Shown here piece after piece: positions 7,053-14,717 of a stretch of DNA of 18,966 nucleotides. The translations under genes were made by a program, and so were the position numbers. Origin of the DNA: Flaviramulus sp. (lineage in GTDB: Bacteria; Bacteroidota; Bacteroidia; Flavobacteriales; Flavobacteriaceae); assembly GCA_023255235.1 (NCBI GenBank), contig JALRJA010000384.1:1-18966 (forward strand). Direction: 5' to 3'. The notes beneath the pieces were generated by a model. The model was not told the origin of the DNA and made no database searches. It saw only the letters and a program-made list of their open reading frames with translations. Position 1 is the stretch's first letter. The number at the start of each line of letters is the position of its first letter.

Positions 7053-8642
7053 TTATTGTTTATTGTTAATTTCCTGCATGCCAATTCCTGGCACTCTTTT
7101 TTTGAACTCTTCATAAAAATTTCTAAGTTCGGCTATTGTGTGTTGGTTATTTTTATCGTTAATTCCGTTGTTGAGTTCTAAAGGGTCTTTTGTTCTATCA
7201 AAAAACATATCTCCAAATTCTCTGTAATCTTGTCTTGCATTTACAGGGTTGGGTTTCATAATGCCTAATTTTGCATTTTTACTAATTACTGTTGCTTGAA
7301 ACCAACTTTCAGATACTACATAATCTCTATTTAATGGTTTATTTTTTAGTAGCAAATTGGCAAGTGATTTTCCTTCAAGAGGATATTCTAATTTTGGTTT
7401 TTTTAAATTTAAAACATCTATTAAAGTGGGTGTGATATCTGCTAAAGTTACTAGTTCGGCAGTATGTTTTCCTTGATTAGTATTTCCTGGTATTCTAATC
7501 ATTAATGGAATGTTTAAAATATCTTCATATATATTATGCCCAGCAGCAGCTTTTTCTACCATTCCATGATTGCCAACAAAATCGCCATGATCTGAGGTGT
7601 AAATAATGATGGTTTCCTCTTTAATATTTGCTTTGTCTAAGGCTTGTATAATTTCACCAACGTAATAATCAACTTCTGTAACTAATGCATAATATGCTCC
7701 AATAAAATCTCTCCACAATTGCTCATCTTTAAAAGCTTTATTCATATTCCAAACTTTGTTTCCTCCATTTCTTTGGAATTGTAATAGTGGTGGTAAATCT
7801 TTTGTTGGTTGGTAAAAACTTACGGGCATTTTTATACCACTTTTTAATTTTGTGCCTTTTCCCCATTGAGAAACATTATACATATTCATAAACTTTTTTA
7901 CTGGTGTATAGGGTTGATGAGGTCTGTAAAAAGAAGCGAAGCAAAAGAAAGGTTTGTCGCTATGTTTTTGTTTTTCAATTAGTTGTATTGTTTCTTTTGC
8001 TGTATAAGCCTCCATTGTGTAACCAAATGGTAAATTAGAAACTCGTGTTCCTAGGTCTGCTGTTGGTATTTTAGTGTTTTCATCTTTACTGCCTTTTGGT
8101 CCTTTTCCAAATTCTGCAGCCCAATCATAAGAAAATTCAGTTTGATACCCTTGCTTTGTAATCCAATTTAAATAGTTTCCATTATCATCAATCTCAGGAT
8201 GCACTTCTTTTTTAACATCCCAACCTTTATCACCACCTCCTTTTAAATGTCTTTTACCAAAAGCATAAGTTTTATACCCATTATATCTAAAAATACTAGC
8301 TAAAGAAGTAGCTTTTTCTGTTACTGATGTTTCTTCATTGTTATCCATTAATCCCATTGTTCTTGGATATAAGCTTGTCATGAGAGACATTCTTGAAGGC
8401 ACACAAATGCCTCTTGTTGCATAGGCTCTATCAAAAACAACAGATTCAACTGATAATTTATCTAAATTTGGTGTGATTACATCAGGGTGATTTTCAAAAC
8501 CCATAGTTTTCTTATTATGCTGATCTGCAAATAGTATTAAAACATTTGGTTTTTTTTTAACAGTAGGTTTTAAAGAGTCTTTTTTTGGTATAAGAGACAT
8601 TAAAACAATAAAAACATACAGAACAATATTATGCAAATTCAT
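7053..8642 (-). CDS. Type I sulfatase (S1 family) with variant LMTS motif end, exported
   Basis: This 529-residue sulfatase has a short hydrophobic N-terminal signal (residues 5-18). It carries PNVLILFADQHNKK, with a single early metal Asp at D40 (ADQ instead of DDQ, as in several S1 subfamilies). The motif CVPSRMSLMTS is at 80-90, with C80 as the formylglycine precursor. The usual TG at the motif end is TS here; the essential CxPSR core is intact, so activity is likely. YTSDHGDFVGNHGMVEKAAA is the late metal/sulfate-binding block. The KRHLKGGGDKGWD segment and long middle region recall choline-sulfatase-like S1 enzymes, but the sugar position it attacks cannot be read from the sequence. It follows the MFS transporter gene by 51 bases and runs almost directly into the next sulfatase. 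Confidence 0.92.
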   Translation of the reverse strand: MNLHNIVLYVFIVLMSLIPKKDSLKPTVKKKPNVLILFADQHNKKTMGFENHPDVITPNLDKLSVESVVFDRAYATRGICVPSRMSLMTSLYPRTMGLMDNNEETSVTEKATSLASIFRYNGYKTYAFGKRHLKGGGDKGWDVKKEVHPEIDDNGNYLNWITKQGYQTEFSYDWAAEFGKGPKGSKDENTKIPTADLGTRVSNLPFGYTMEAYTAKETIQLIEKQKHSDKPFFCFASFYRPHQPYTPVKKFMNMYNVSQWGKGTKLKSGIKMPVSFYQPTKDLPPLLQFQRNGGNKVWNMNKAFKDEQLWRDFIGAYYALVTEVDYYVGEIIQALDKANIKEETIIIYTSDHGDFVGNHGMVEKAAAGHNIYEDILNIPLMIRIPGNTNQGKHTAELVTLADITPTLIDVLNLKKPKLEYPLEGKSLANLLLKNKPLNRDYVVSESWFQATVISKNAKLGIMKPNPVNARQDYREFGDMFFDRTKDPLELNNGINDKNNQHTIAELRNFYEEFKKRVPGIGMQEINNKQ

Positions 8643-8693
8643 ACTTTATTTAAATTTTAAAAAATGATTATTTAGATTTAATAAATAATTTAT

Positions 8694-9992
8694 TTAGGGT
8701 TTTTTATATACCATATAACCATACCAAGCTATAAATGTGAAGCATAAAAGGGGTAATATAAATGAGAAATTTATTTCTGAAACGCCCATTATAAAAGTGT
8801 CTGAAACTCCTGAGCCACCAATATCAATTATATTAGCTTGAATTTTAGGTAGTGTAGCTCCTCCAACAATAGCCATAATTAAACCTGCAGAGCCTATTTT
8901 TGATTGTTCTTCTGTTAAACCACCAAGTGCGATTCCATAAATTGTTGGGAATTTTACAGACATACAAAATGAAACGGCAACCAAACAATATAAACCTAAA
9001 ACACCTTGAATAACAATAACTCCAATTAAGAAAATTATTCCTAATAAAGAGAAAAACATTAGCAGTTTACCTGAACTTATAAATTTGAGTAAATATGTAC
9101 CTAATGCTCTGCCAAATATGAATACAATAAAGGCAATGATTTGATAGTTTCCTGCAGTAACACTATCAATTTCAATTGCTTCTGCATACTGGTAAATAAA
9201 TGTCCAACACATAATGAGACAACCTACATGAAGAATTTGAGAGATTATACCAAGAATATATTTTTTGTTTTTACCAAGAACTTTAATAGTTTCATTGAAT
9301 TTTGGTAATGTTCCTTCATCTTTAGATTGAGGCATTTTGCATATTACAAACACTACAAAAATCACAGCTATTACCAAACCCAATATAACATACGGATTAC
9401 GAATTAACATTAAATCAGAAGTTCTAATTAGTGTTTTAGATGCCTCATCAAGAGCACTAAAATTTTCAATATCATCTGATTTTAAATTTTTTAGAATAAA
9501 TTGTTGTGCTATTAATAAGCCTCCTATTAAACCAACAGGATTAAATGCTTGGGCTAAATTTAAGCGTTGTGTTGCGGTTTCTCTAGGTCCCATAGCTAGT
9601 ATGTAAGGGTTTGCAGCTGTTTCTAAAAAAGCTAAACCAAATGTTAAAATGTATAATCCTAAACAAAAAAAGAAGAAACTTTCAGATTGAGCAGCAGGGT
9701 AAAATAATAAAGCACCTGTTGCATACAGTCCTAACCCTATTAAAATGCCAACTTTATAGGAATATTTTCTCATTAAAATTGATGCAGGTAAAGCCATACA
9801 AAAATACCCTCCATAAAAAGCTGTTTGAATCCAAGCTGCTTCAGAATTTGATAATTCTAGTACTTTTTTGAATGCTTGTACCATAGGATCTGTAACAGCA
9901 TTAGCAAAACCCCATAAAGCAAACAAAGAGGTAACTAAAATAAATGGGATTAAGTATTTTTTTGGAACTAAAGATGTTTTAATAGTATTCAT
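8694..9992 (-). CDS. FucP-like MFS sugar:proton symporter (inner membrane)
   Basis: This 432-residue membrane protein has about 12 hydrophobic segments. It aligns by eye with the E. coli L-fucose:H+ symporter FucP over much of its length: LFALWGFANAVTDPMVQAF, AAWIQTAFYGGYFCMALPA, GLAFLETAANPY and RLNLAQAFNP. The two acidic residues essential for proton coupling in FucP (Asp46, Glu135) correspond to D35 and E124 here and are conserved. FucP Asn43 corresponds to A32. Members of this family in Bacteroidota carry various hexoses. With two alpha-mannosidases and no fucosidase nearby, mannose is the likeliest cargo, but this is context only. It starts 11 bases after the GH92 stop codon. Confidence 0.9.
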   Translation of the reverse strand: MNTIKTSLVPKKYLIPFILVTSLFALWGFANAVTDPMVQAFKKVLELSNSEAAWIQTAFYGGYFCMALPASILMRKYSYKVGILIGLGLYATGALLFYPAAQSESFFFFCLGLYILTFGLAFLETAANPYILAMGPRETATQRLNLAQAFNPVGLIGGLLIAQQFILKNLKSDDIENFSALDEASKTLIRTSDLMLIRNPYVILGLVIAVIFVVFVICKMPQSKDEGTLPKFNETIKVLGKNKKYILGIISQILHVGCLIMCWTFIYQYAEAIEIDSVTAGNYQIIAFIVFIFGRALGTYLLKFISSGKLLMFFSLLGIIFLIGVIVIQGVLGLYCLVAVSFCMSVKFPTIYGIALGGLTEEQSKIGSAGLIMAIVGGATLPKIQANIIDIGGSGVSDTFIMGVSEINFSFILPLLCFTFIAWYGYMVYKKP

Positions 9993-10003
9993 ATTAATTG
10001 AGT

Positions 10004-12292
10004 TTAATTATCAGCTAATTCATTTTTCATGTCAAACTCTAAAGTTCCTCCGGCAACCAATTGTTTGTGAGTAAAAAAGGGACTTGATAATTTTTCTCCA
10101 TTTAAAGTTGCCGATACAATATATTTATTTGTTTTTGAGTTATTATTGGCTTTTATAGTAAACGTTTTTCCAGACGGAAGGTTTATTTCAACTTCATCAA
10201 AAATTGGACGTCCAATAGAATAGTAAGGGCTTCCTGGACAAAAAGAATAAAATCCCATGGCATTTAAAACATACCAAGCAGACATTTGTCCACAATCTTC
10301 ATTTCCTGCAAGACCGTTTGGGTTATTAAAATATAATTCACTCATGATTTTGTTTACTAAATCTTGCGTTTTCCATGGCTGACCTACAAAATTGTATAAA
10401 TGAGTTATGTGATGACTAGGTTCGTTACCATGAGCGTATTGTCCTATTAATCCTGAGATATCACCTGAAACCTCTTTTCCCACCAATTCTGAACTTGTGG
10501 AAAACAAATCATCTAATTTATTAATGAATATTTTTTCACCACCTACTAAATCTATCAAACCTTGAACATCATGAGGCACAAACCAAGACCATTGATAGGC
10601 ATTACCTTCTGTATAATCGTCTTTTCTGTGTCTTGAAAACCGTGGATTGAAAGGTTCTCTCCATTTCCCATCTGAATTTTTTCCTCTCATAAAACCAGTA
10701 CTGGAGTCATAGTATTGGGTATATTTTTTTGAACGCTTCATGAATAGATTATAATCTTTGGTTTTTCCTAAATCTTTAGCCATTTGAGCAATACACCAAT
10801 CATTGTATGAGTACTCTAAAGCTTTTGATACAGATTCGTTTTCTAAATCAGCAGGAATGTAATTTTCATTACTATGAAACCACTTACCTTTAGGCATTAA
10901 AAGCGATTTTACTTCGTTTGATGGAAAACTAACTCCAATGGTGTCATATTTTGAGGCATGAATAATAGCTTCATAGGCTTTTTCAATATCAAAATCTACA
11001 ATTCCTTTTTTGTAAGCATCTACAATTACAGGAACAGAATGGTAACCAATCATGCAACCAGTATAGTTGCCATGCAATTCCCACATTGGCAATACCCCGC
11101 CTTGGCTGTATTGACCTAACAAAGTTTTTATAAATTCATTAGTTCTGTTTGGGTCTGTAATTGTTTTTAGGGGGTTATATGCCCTAAAGGTATCCCATAA
11201 AGAGAATACGGTATAGATGTTTTCTTTGTTACTTTGGTGAATTTCTCTATCTAGTCCGCGGTATCTAAAATCTACATCAGAAAAAATATTTGGAGCAATA
11301 GAAGTATGGTATAACGCTGTATAAAAAATTTTCTTTTCATTTTCACTACCTCCTTTTACATTAATTAATGAAAGTTCTTTTTGCCAAGATTTATGAGCCT
11401 CATTTTTAACTTTGTTAAAATTCCATTTATTAATTTCTGATTCTAAATTATTTTTAGCTCCTTGGTAATCTACTGACGAAATACCAACTTTAGCCAGCAC
11501 TTCTTCTCCAGCAGAGGTGTTAAAGGTTAAAACAGCAACTAAATGTTTTGATTTTACTTTAGGTAGTTCATTTATTTTTTTTCCATTTTCAAAAAAGGTA
11601 CATGAAAAGGGTTTATTAAATTTTGCATTAAAGTAGATATCTTGTTTTGTAGCCCATCCTCCAGAGCCTTTATAGCCAGCAATTTCTGTATTAGAAATTA
11701 ATTTAAATTGATGATTAGGGTTTCTATCTTCATAAATATTGTGTGATAAATCTATTATAACACCCGATTGCCCAGCTTTATTAAATTTATATTTATGAAA
11801 GCCTGCTCTTTTTGTTGCAGTTAGGGCTACTTCTATATTGTAGTCTGTTAATAAAACACTGTAAAATCCTGGTGAGGCATTTTCATTTGAATGATTAAAC
11901 CTAGATCTGTAGCCACTATCTGGATTTTCTGGTGTTCCAGGAATTACTTTTGCTTCACCAGAAAAAGGCATAAATAAAAAATCACCCAAATCACTAATGC
12001 CTGTTCCGCTTAAATGTGTATGTGAAAAACCTATAATTGAGTTGTCTGAGTAATGATATCCACCGCAAGCATCCCAACCTAATGTTCTGGTATCAGGACT
12101 TAATTGAACCATTCCGTAAGGAGTAGTAGCACCAGGAAAAGTATGACCATGACCTCCAGTTCCTATAAAATTATTTACATGAATAGTGTTGTCAGTTAGC
12201 TTTTTAGTAATCTCAAAATCAATGGTGTTAAAAGATAAAATACAAATTAATAAAAAGGGTAAATAAGCAAAGTATATTTTAGTTAGTTTCAT
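10004..12292 (-). CDS. GH92 family exo-alpha-mannosidase, classical type
   Basis: This 762-residue protein has the full GH92 signature. The N-terminal beta-sandwich block is VNNFIGTGGHGHTFPGAT, then PYGMVQLSPDTR and IGFSHTHLSGTG. The catalytic block DDYTEGNAYQWSWFVPHD holds the likely general acid E562, and LAGNEDCGQMSAWYVLNAMG holds N664-E665-D666 in the general base region. GH92 enzymes remove terminal alpha-linked mannose with inversion and need calcium. The signal sequence (residues 1-21) has no proper lipobox (Cys17 is preceded by Ile), so a periplasmic enzyme is likelier than a lipoprotein. The ATG overlaps the end of the upstream GH71/99-like gene by 14 bases, so the two are probably translationally coupled and act on the same glycan. 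This copy has the common N-terminal type, unlike the GH92 at 2664-4922. Confidence 0.95.
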   Translation of the reverse strand: MKLTKIYFAYLPFLLICILSFNTIDFEITKKLTDNTIHVNNFIGTGGHGHTFPGATTPYGMVQLSPDTRTLGWDACGGYHYSDNSIIGFSHTHLSGTGISDLGDFLFMPFSGEAKVIPGTPENPDSGYRSRFNHSNENASPGFYSVLLTDYNIEVALTATKRAGFHKYKFNKAGQSGVIIDLSHNIYEDRNPNHQFKLISNTEIAGYKGSGGWATKQDIYFNAKFNKPFSCTFFENGKKINELPKVKSKHLVAVLTFNTSAGEEVLAKVGISSVDYQGAKNNLESEINKWNFNKVKNEAHKSWQKELSLINVKGGSENEKKIFYTALYHTSIAPNIFSDVDFRYRGLDREIHQSNKENIYTVFSLWDTFRAYNPLKTITDPNRTNEFIKTLLGQYSQGGVLPMWELHGNYTGCMIGYHSVPVIVDAYKKGIVDFDIEKAYEAIIHASKYDTIGVSFPSNEVKSLLMPKGKWFHSNENYIPADLENESVSKALEYSYNDWCIAQMAKDLGKTKDYNLFMKRSKKYTQYYDSSTGFMRGKNSDGKWREPFNPRFSRHRKDDYTEGNAYQWSWFVPHDVQGLIDLVGGEKIFINKLDDLFSTSSELVGKEVSGDISGLIGQYAHGNEPSHHITHLYNFVGQPWKTQDLVNKIMSELYFNNPNGLAGNEDCGQMSAWYVLNAMGFYSFCPGSPYYSIGRPIFDEVEINLPSGKTFTIKANNNSKTNKYIVSATLNGEKLSSPFFTHKQLVAGGTLEFDMKNELADN

Positions 12293-13586
12293 TCGGATAA
12301 AAAGGTTTTTGTTTGGTTAATGGTATTTTATTTTTTAACATTTTAGAAGCCATACCTGTGAGCCACAAATAATAATCACTAGGTAAATCTTCATAAGTAA
12401 GAAATTTGCTTTTTCCGGTAGGTGGGTTGTTAGTAACTTTAAAAATACAAGTACCTTCATCGATTTCGTCAAACATGGCAACATATATTGTTTTAACATC
12501 AGTAGAAATTGTATTGTAAAATTGTCTCCATAAAAAATCACCTTTTAATCTTGGTATTTGATTTAAGAGACTCATATCATTTTTTAAATTTGCCCAACTA
12601 AAACCAGGAAATACCACAGGCATATAAAGCAACCCATTATCATCACACCATTTTTTGTCTTTTTCAATCCATTCCTCCTTATGAATATCGGCAGAAAGGA
12701 GGTCATGGTATCTGCCAGGTGTCCAAGGGTGAACAATGTCAGACATTTTAATAACTTCGTGTAATTTTGAAAGGTTTATAGCATCTCTAGAAAGTGTTCT
12801 CCAACCTGTTGGAACCCCTAAGAGAACAGAACAATTACCATATTTATGATTGGTTTTAAAAAACTGTATTAATTCTTTAATATTGTCTAAAGTATAGTTG
12901 TCTAAACGGTTAAAACCTACTCCCCAAATTGAAATAACAGCCTTGTCTTTATAAGTTAATATATTAGGATTATTAGGGTCGTTTAATTGATATTTATTAA
13001 CTAAATTTTTCCAATCATTTATTATGGTTTCTACAACATTTTCACTTTTAGAACCCGATAAGTCATACATTAAACTTAAAATCCTGCTAGTATTCTTAGC
13101 TGCATTAAAACAGTTGTCAAATACTTGATTGTAATTTGTGATTCTTTTTTTCTCTCGGTTAAGACTTGTTACAAATCGCTGCACAAAAACCCCGTCAATA
13201 TCATAATCTTTCATCCACTTAAAATGGCGATTAACGGTTTTAAAATTGGCAGAACTAAAAACATAAGCATATTTACCATCTTGGTGCTTGAAAGCTGTTT
13301 TGTGAATCTCATCAGAATCAAATTCTCTTAAATCTGGCCAAAAATCTATAGATGCACTACCTGGTTTAAAGTTTCCTTTGTTGCCATAATGTTTCCAACC
13401 TAATTCTGAACCGTCTTTTTCTGCATTAAACCAACCTTGGTAACCAGCTAATATTTTGCCTTCAATAGAATTGTTTAGTAATTTTGTAGATATATCTACT
13501 TTTTCTATAATTGGTTTTTTACTTTGACAAGAAAGGTTAAAACTAATAACTAAGCATAGTTTTACAAATAGAATATTATGATTCAT
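12279..13586 (-). CDS. GH71/99-like lipoprotein, probable endo-acting or debranching glycosidase
   Basis: This 435-residue protein starts with a signal ending FNLSC, with C20 as the likely lipid-bearing residue. The body resembles the GH71/99-like group often annotated 'xylosidase' without proof: ILAGYQGWFNAEKDG, FKWMKDYDIDGVFVQRF, DIVHPWTPGRYHD and YVAMFDEIDEGTCIFK. The last block matches the GH99 catalytic motif FNEWHEGTQIEP: the two glutamates three residues apart (E333/E336 in the bacterial GH99 enzymes) are present as E374/E377. GH99 enzymes are endo-alpha-1,2-mannosidases/mannanases and GH71 enzymes are alpha-1,3-glucanases; the mannosidase context favours an alpha-mannan substrate. Overall similarity to true GH99 is low, so it may represent a separate family. 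It overlaps the downstream GH92 start by 14 bases. Confidence 0.8.
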   Translation of the reverse strand: MNHNILFVKLCLVISFNLSCQSKKPIIEKVDISTKLLNNSIEGKILAGYQGWFNAEKDGSELGWKHYGNKGNFKPGSASIDFWPDLREFDSDEIHKTAFKHQDGKYAYVFSSANFKTVNRHFKWMKDYDIDGVFVQRFVTSLNREKKRITNYNQVFDNCFNAAKNTSRILSLMYDLSGSKSENVVETIINDWKNLVNKYQLNDPNNPNILTYKDKAVISIWGVGFNRLDNYTLDNIKELIQFFKTNHKYGNCSVLLGVPTGWRTLSRDAINLSKLHEVIKMSDIVHPWTPGRYHDLLSADIHKEEWIEKDKKWCDDNGLLYMPVVFPGFSWANLKNDMSLLNQIPRLKGDFLWRQFYNTISTDVKTIYVAMFDEIDEGTCIFKVTNNPPTGKSKFLTYEDLPSDYYLWLTGMASKMLKNKIPLTKQKPFYPNETN

Positions 13587-13629
13587 ATTGAGAAAGTGTA
13601 GATAGTTGTTTTTTGCTATTTATAGAAAA

Positions 13630-14709
13630 TTAGTTTACTTTGAATTCTTCTCTAAGAACTTGTAGGTATTGATCACCATAAGTATCTGCTGATTCTATTT
13701 GAGTTCCAAAATTCCAATTATTAAATGAATCTAAGATTACAATTTTACTTGCTCCAGAAGCGCCTCTAGCAATATTGCAAAAATCTCTAAACCAGGTAAT
13801 ATCTTTTTCTATAACATAGGTTGGACTATTTGGGTTATCTAGTTTAAAATTTATAGATGGTGAAATGGTTGGTATATATTCAATATTATACTTAAGCCAA
13901 GTTTCTTTATGATATCTGAAGGCTATATCTGTGAATTTATCAAAAGTAATTGACCTATCGTATTGATTCACATTTATTAAAGCATAAGTTTTGTGGGTTA
14001 CGGCATCTACACCATTTACAAATCTAAAATCGAATCGTAAAGTTGGAGTCCACTCTATTTGTTCTCCAATAAGAAATAATTCAAAGCCTTCACTATTTAA
14101 TGCAGCTCTCATTTGTTGGTATAAAGCGGCATTATCATCTGAAAAGAGCAAGTGAGCGTTAAATATATACACAAGATTTTTACCATCTACTTTCATGTAG
14201 TTAGACTCCTGAAAATAGGGTATCATTAATTTAAAATCATCTATAAATTTTGTAACTAGACCCTTACGTTCAATATTGTTATTGTTATTAATTCCCATGT
14301 TAGAAAAGTTGTAACTTATAGCAAAATTAATATCGGTTGCATTGGGTGCTGAAAGTAATCCGTTTATAAAATTAATATCCTGGTTGTGTTGTGCCATATT
14401 ATGTGTTGATCTCATTTCAAAAATAAAGAAATCAATACCAGCAGTTTGTGCTTGTCTTATGTGTTCTTCATATACAACAGGATCGCCTAAGGTTCCATTA
14501 TAAATTCCAATACTTGGTTCTTCAACGACTCTGTTATTTCTTACAAATCTTGCATATTTTGCACCAACAGAATAATTAGATGTAACTTCAACTTGAGTAA
14601 TATTATAGTCTAAAATACCATTGCCAGCTGTGGTTATATTGTCTTCAGTACAAGATAAAATAGAGAAAAAAAGTATAAATGCTATAAGTTTATTAATTGT
14701 TTTCATCAT
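13630..14709 (-). CDS. GH99-fold lipoprotein lacking the catalytic glutamates, probable surface glycan-binding protein
   Basis: This 359-residue protein has a lipoprotein signal, FFSILSC, with C20 followed by TEDN. Acidic residues just after the Cys are typical of surface-exposed Bacteroidota lipoproteins. The fold matches GH99: IGIYNGTLGDPVVYEEHIRQ, AGIDFFIFEM, KVDGKNLVYIFNAHLL, YIPTISPSINFKLDNPNS and DSFNNWNFGTQIESADTYG. In the last block, at the place of GH99 SFNEWHEGTQIEPA, the two catalytic Glu are N331 and F334. The Asp-rich 'PGYDD' block is also changed (PSINFK). Its length is normal for GH99 (about 340-380), so it is not truncated. It begins 8 bases after susD, the usual slot of a SusE-like glycan-binding protein. 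I infer a binding protein built on an inactive enzyme; a changed catalytic mechanism is the alternative. Confidence 0.8.
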   Translation of the reverse strand: MMKTINKLIAFILFFSILSCTEDNITTAGNGILDYNITQVEVTSNYSVGAKYARFVRNNRVVEEPSIGIYNGTLGDPVVYEEHIRQAQTAGIDFFIFEMRSTHNMAQHNQDINFINGLLSAPNATDINFAISYNFSNMGINNNNNIERKGLVTKFIDDFKLMIPYFQESNYMKVDGKNLVYIFNAHLLFSDDNAALYQQMRAALNSEGFELFLIGEQIEWTPTLRFDFRFVNGVDAVTHKTYALINVNQYDRSITFDKFTDIAFRYHKETWLKYNIEYIPTISPSINFKLDNPNSPTYVIEKDITWFRDFCNIARGASGASKIVILDSFNNWNFGTQIESADTYGDQYLQVLREEFKVN

Positions 14710-14717
14710 AATTCAAA

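Noticed and set aside
8694..9992. Reading the locus as a fucoidan or fucose PUL because of the FucP-like carrier
   Set aside because: No GH29, GH95, GH107 or GH141 enzyme and no fucose catabolic gene is present, while two GH92 mannosidases are.
12335..12541. Minus-strand frame of 68 codons inside the GH71/99-like gene
   Set aside because: It is a shifted frame of a well-conserved region (the catalytic ExxE block) and does not point to a frameshift, as the main frame is intact throughout.
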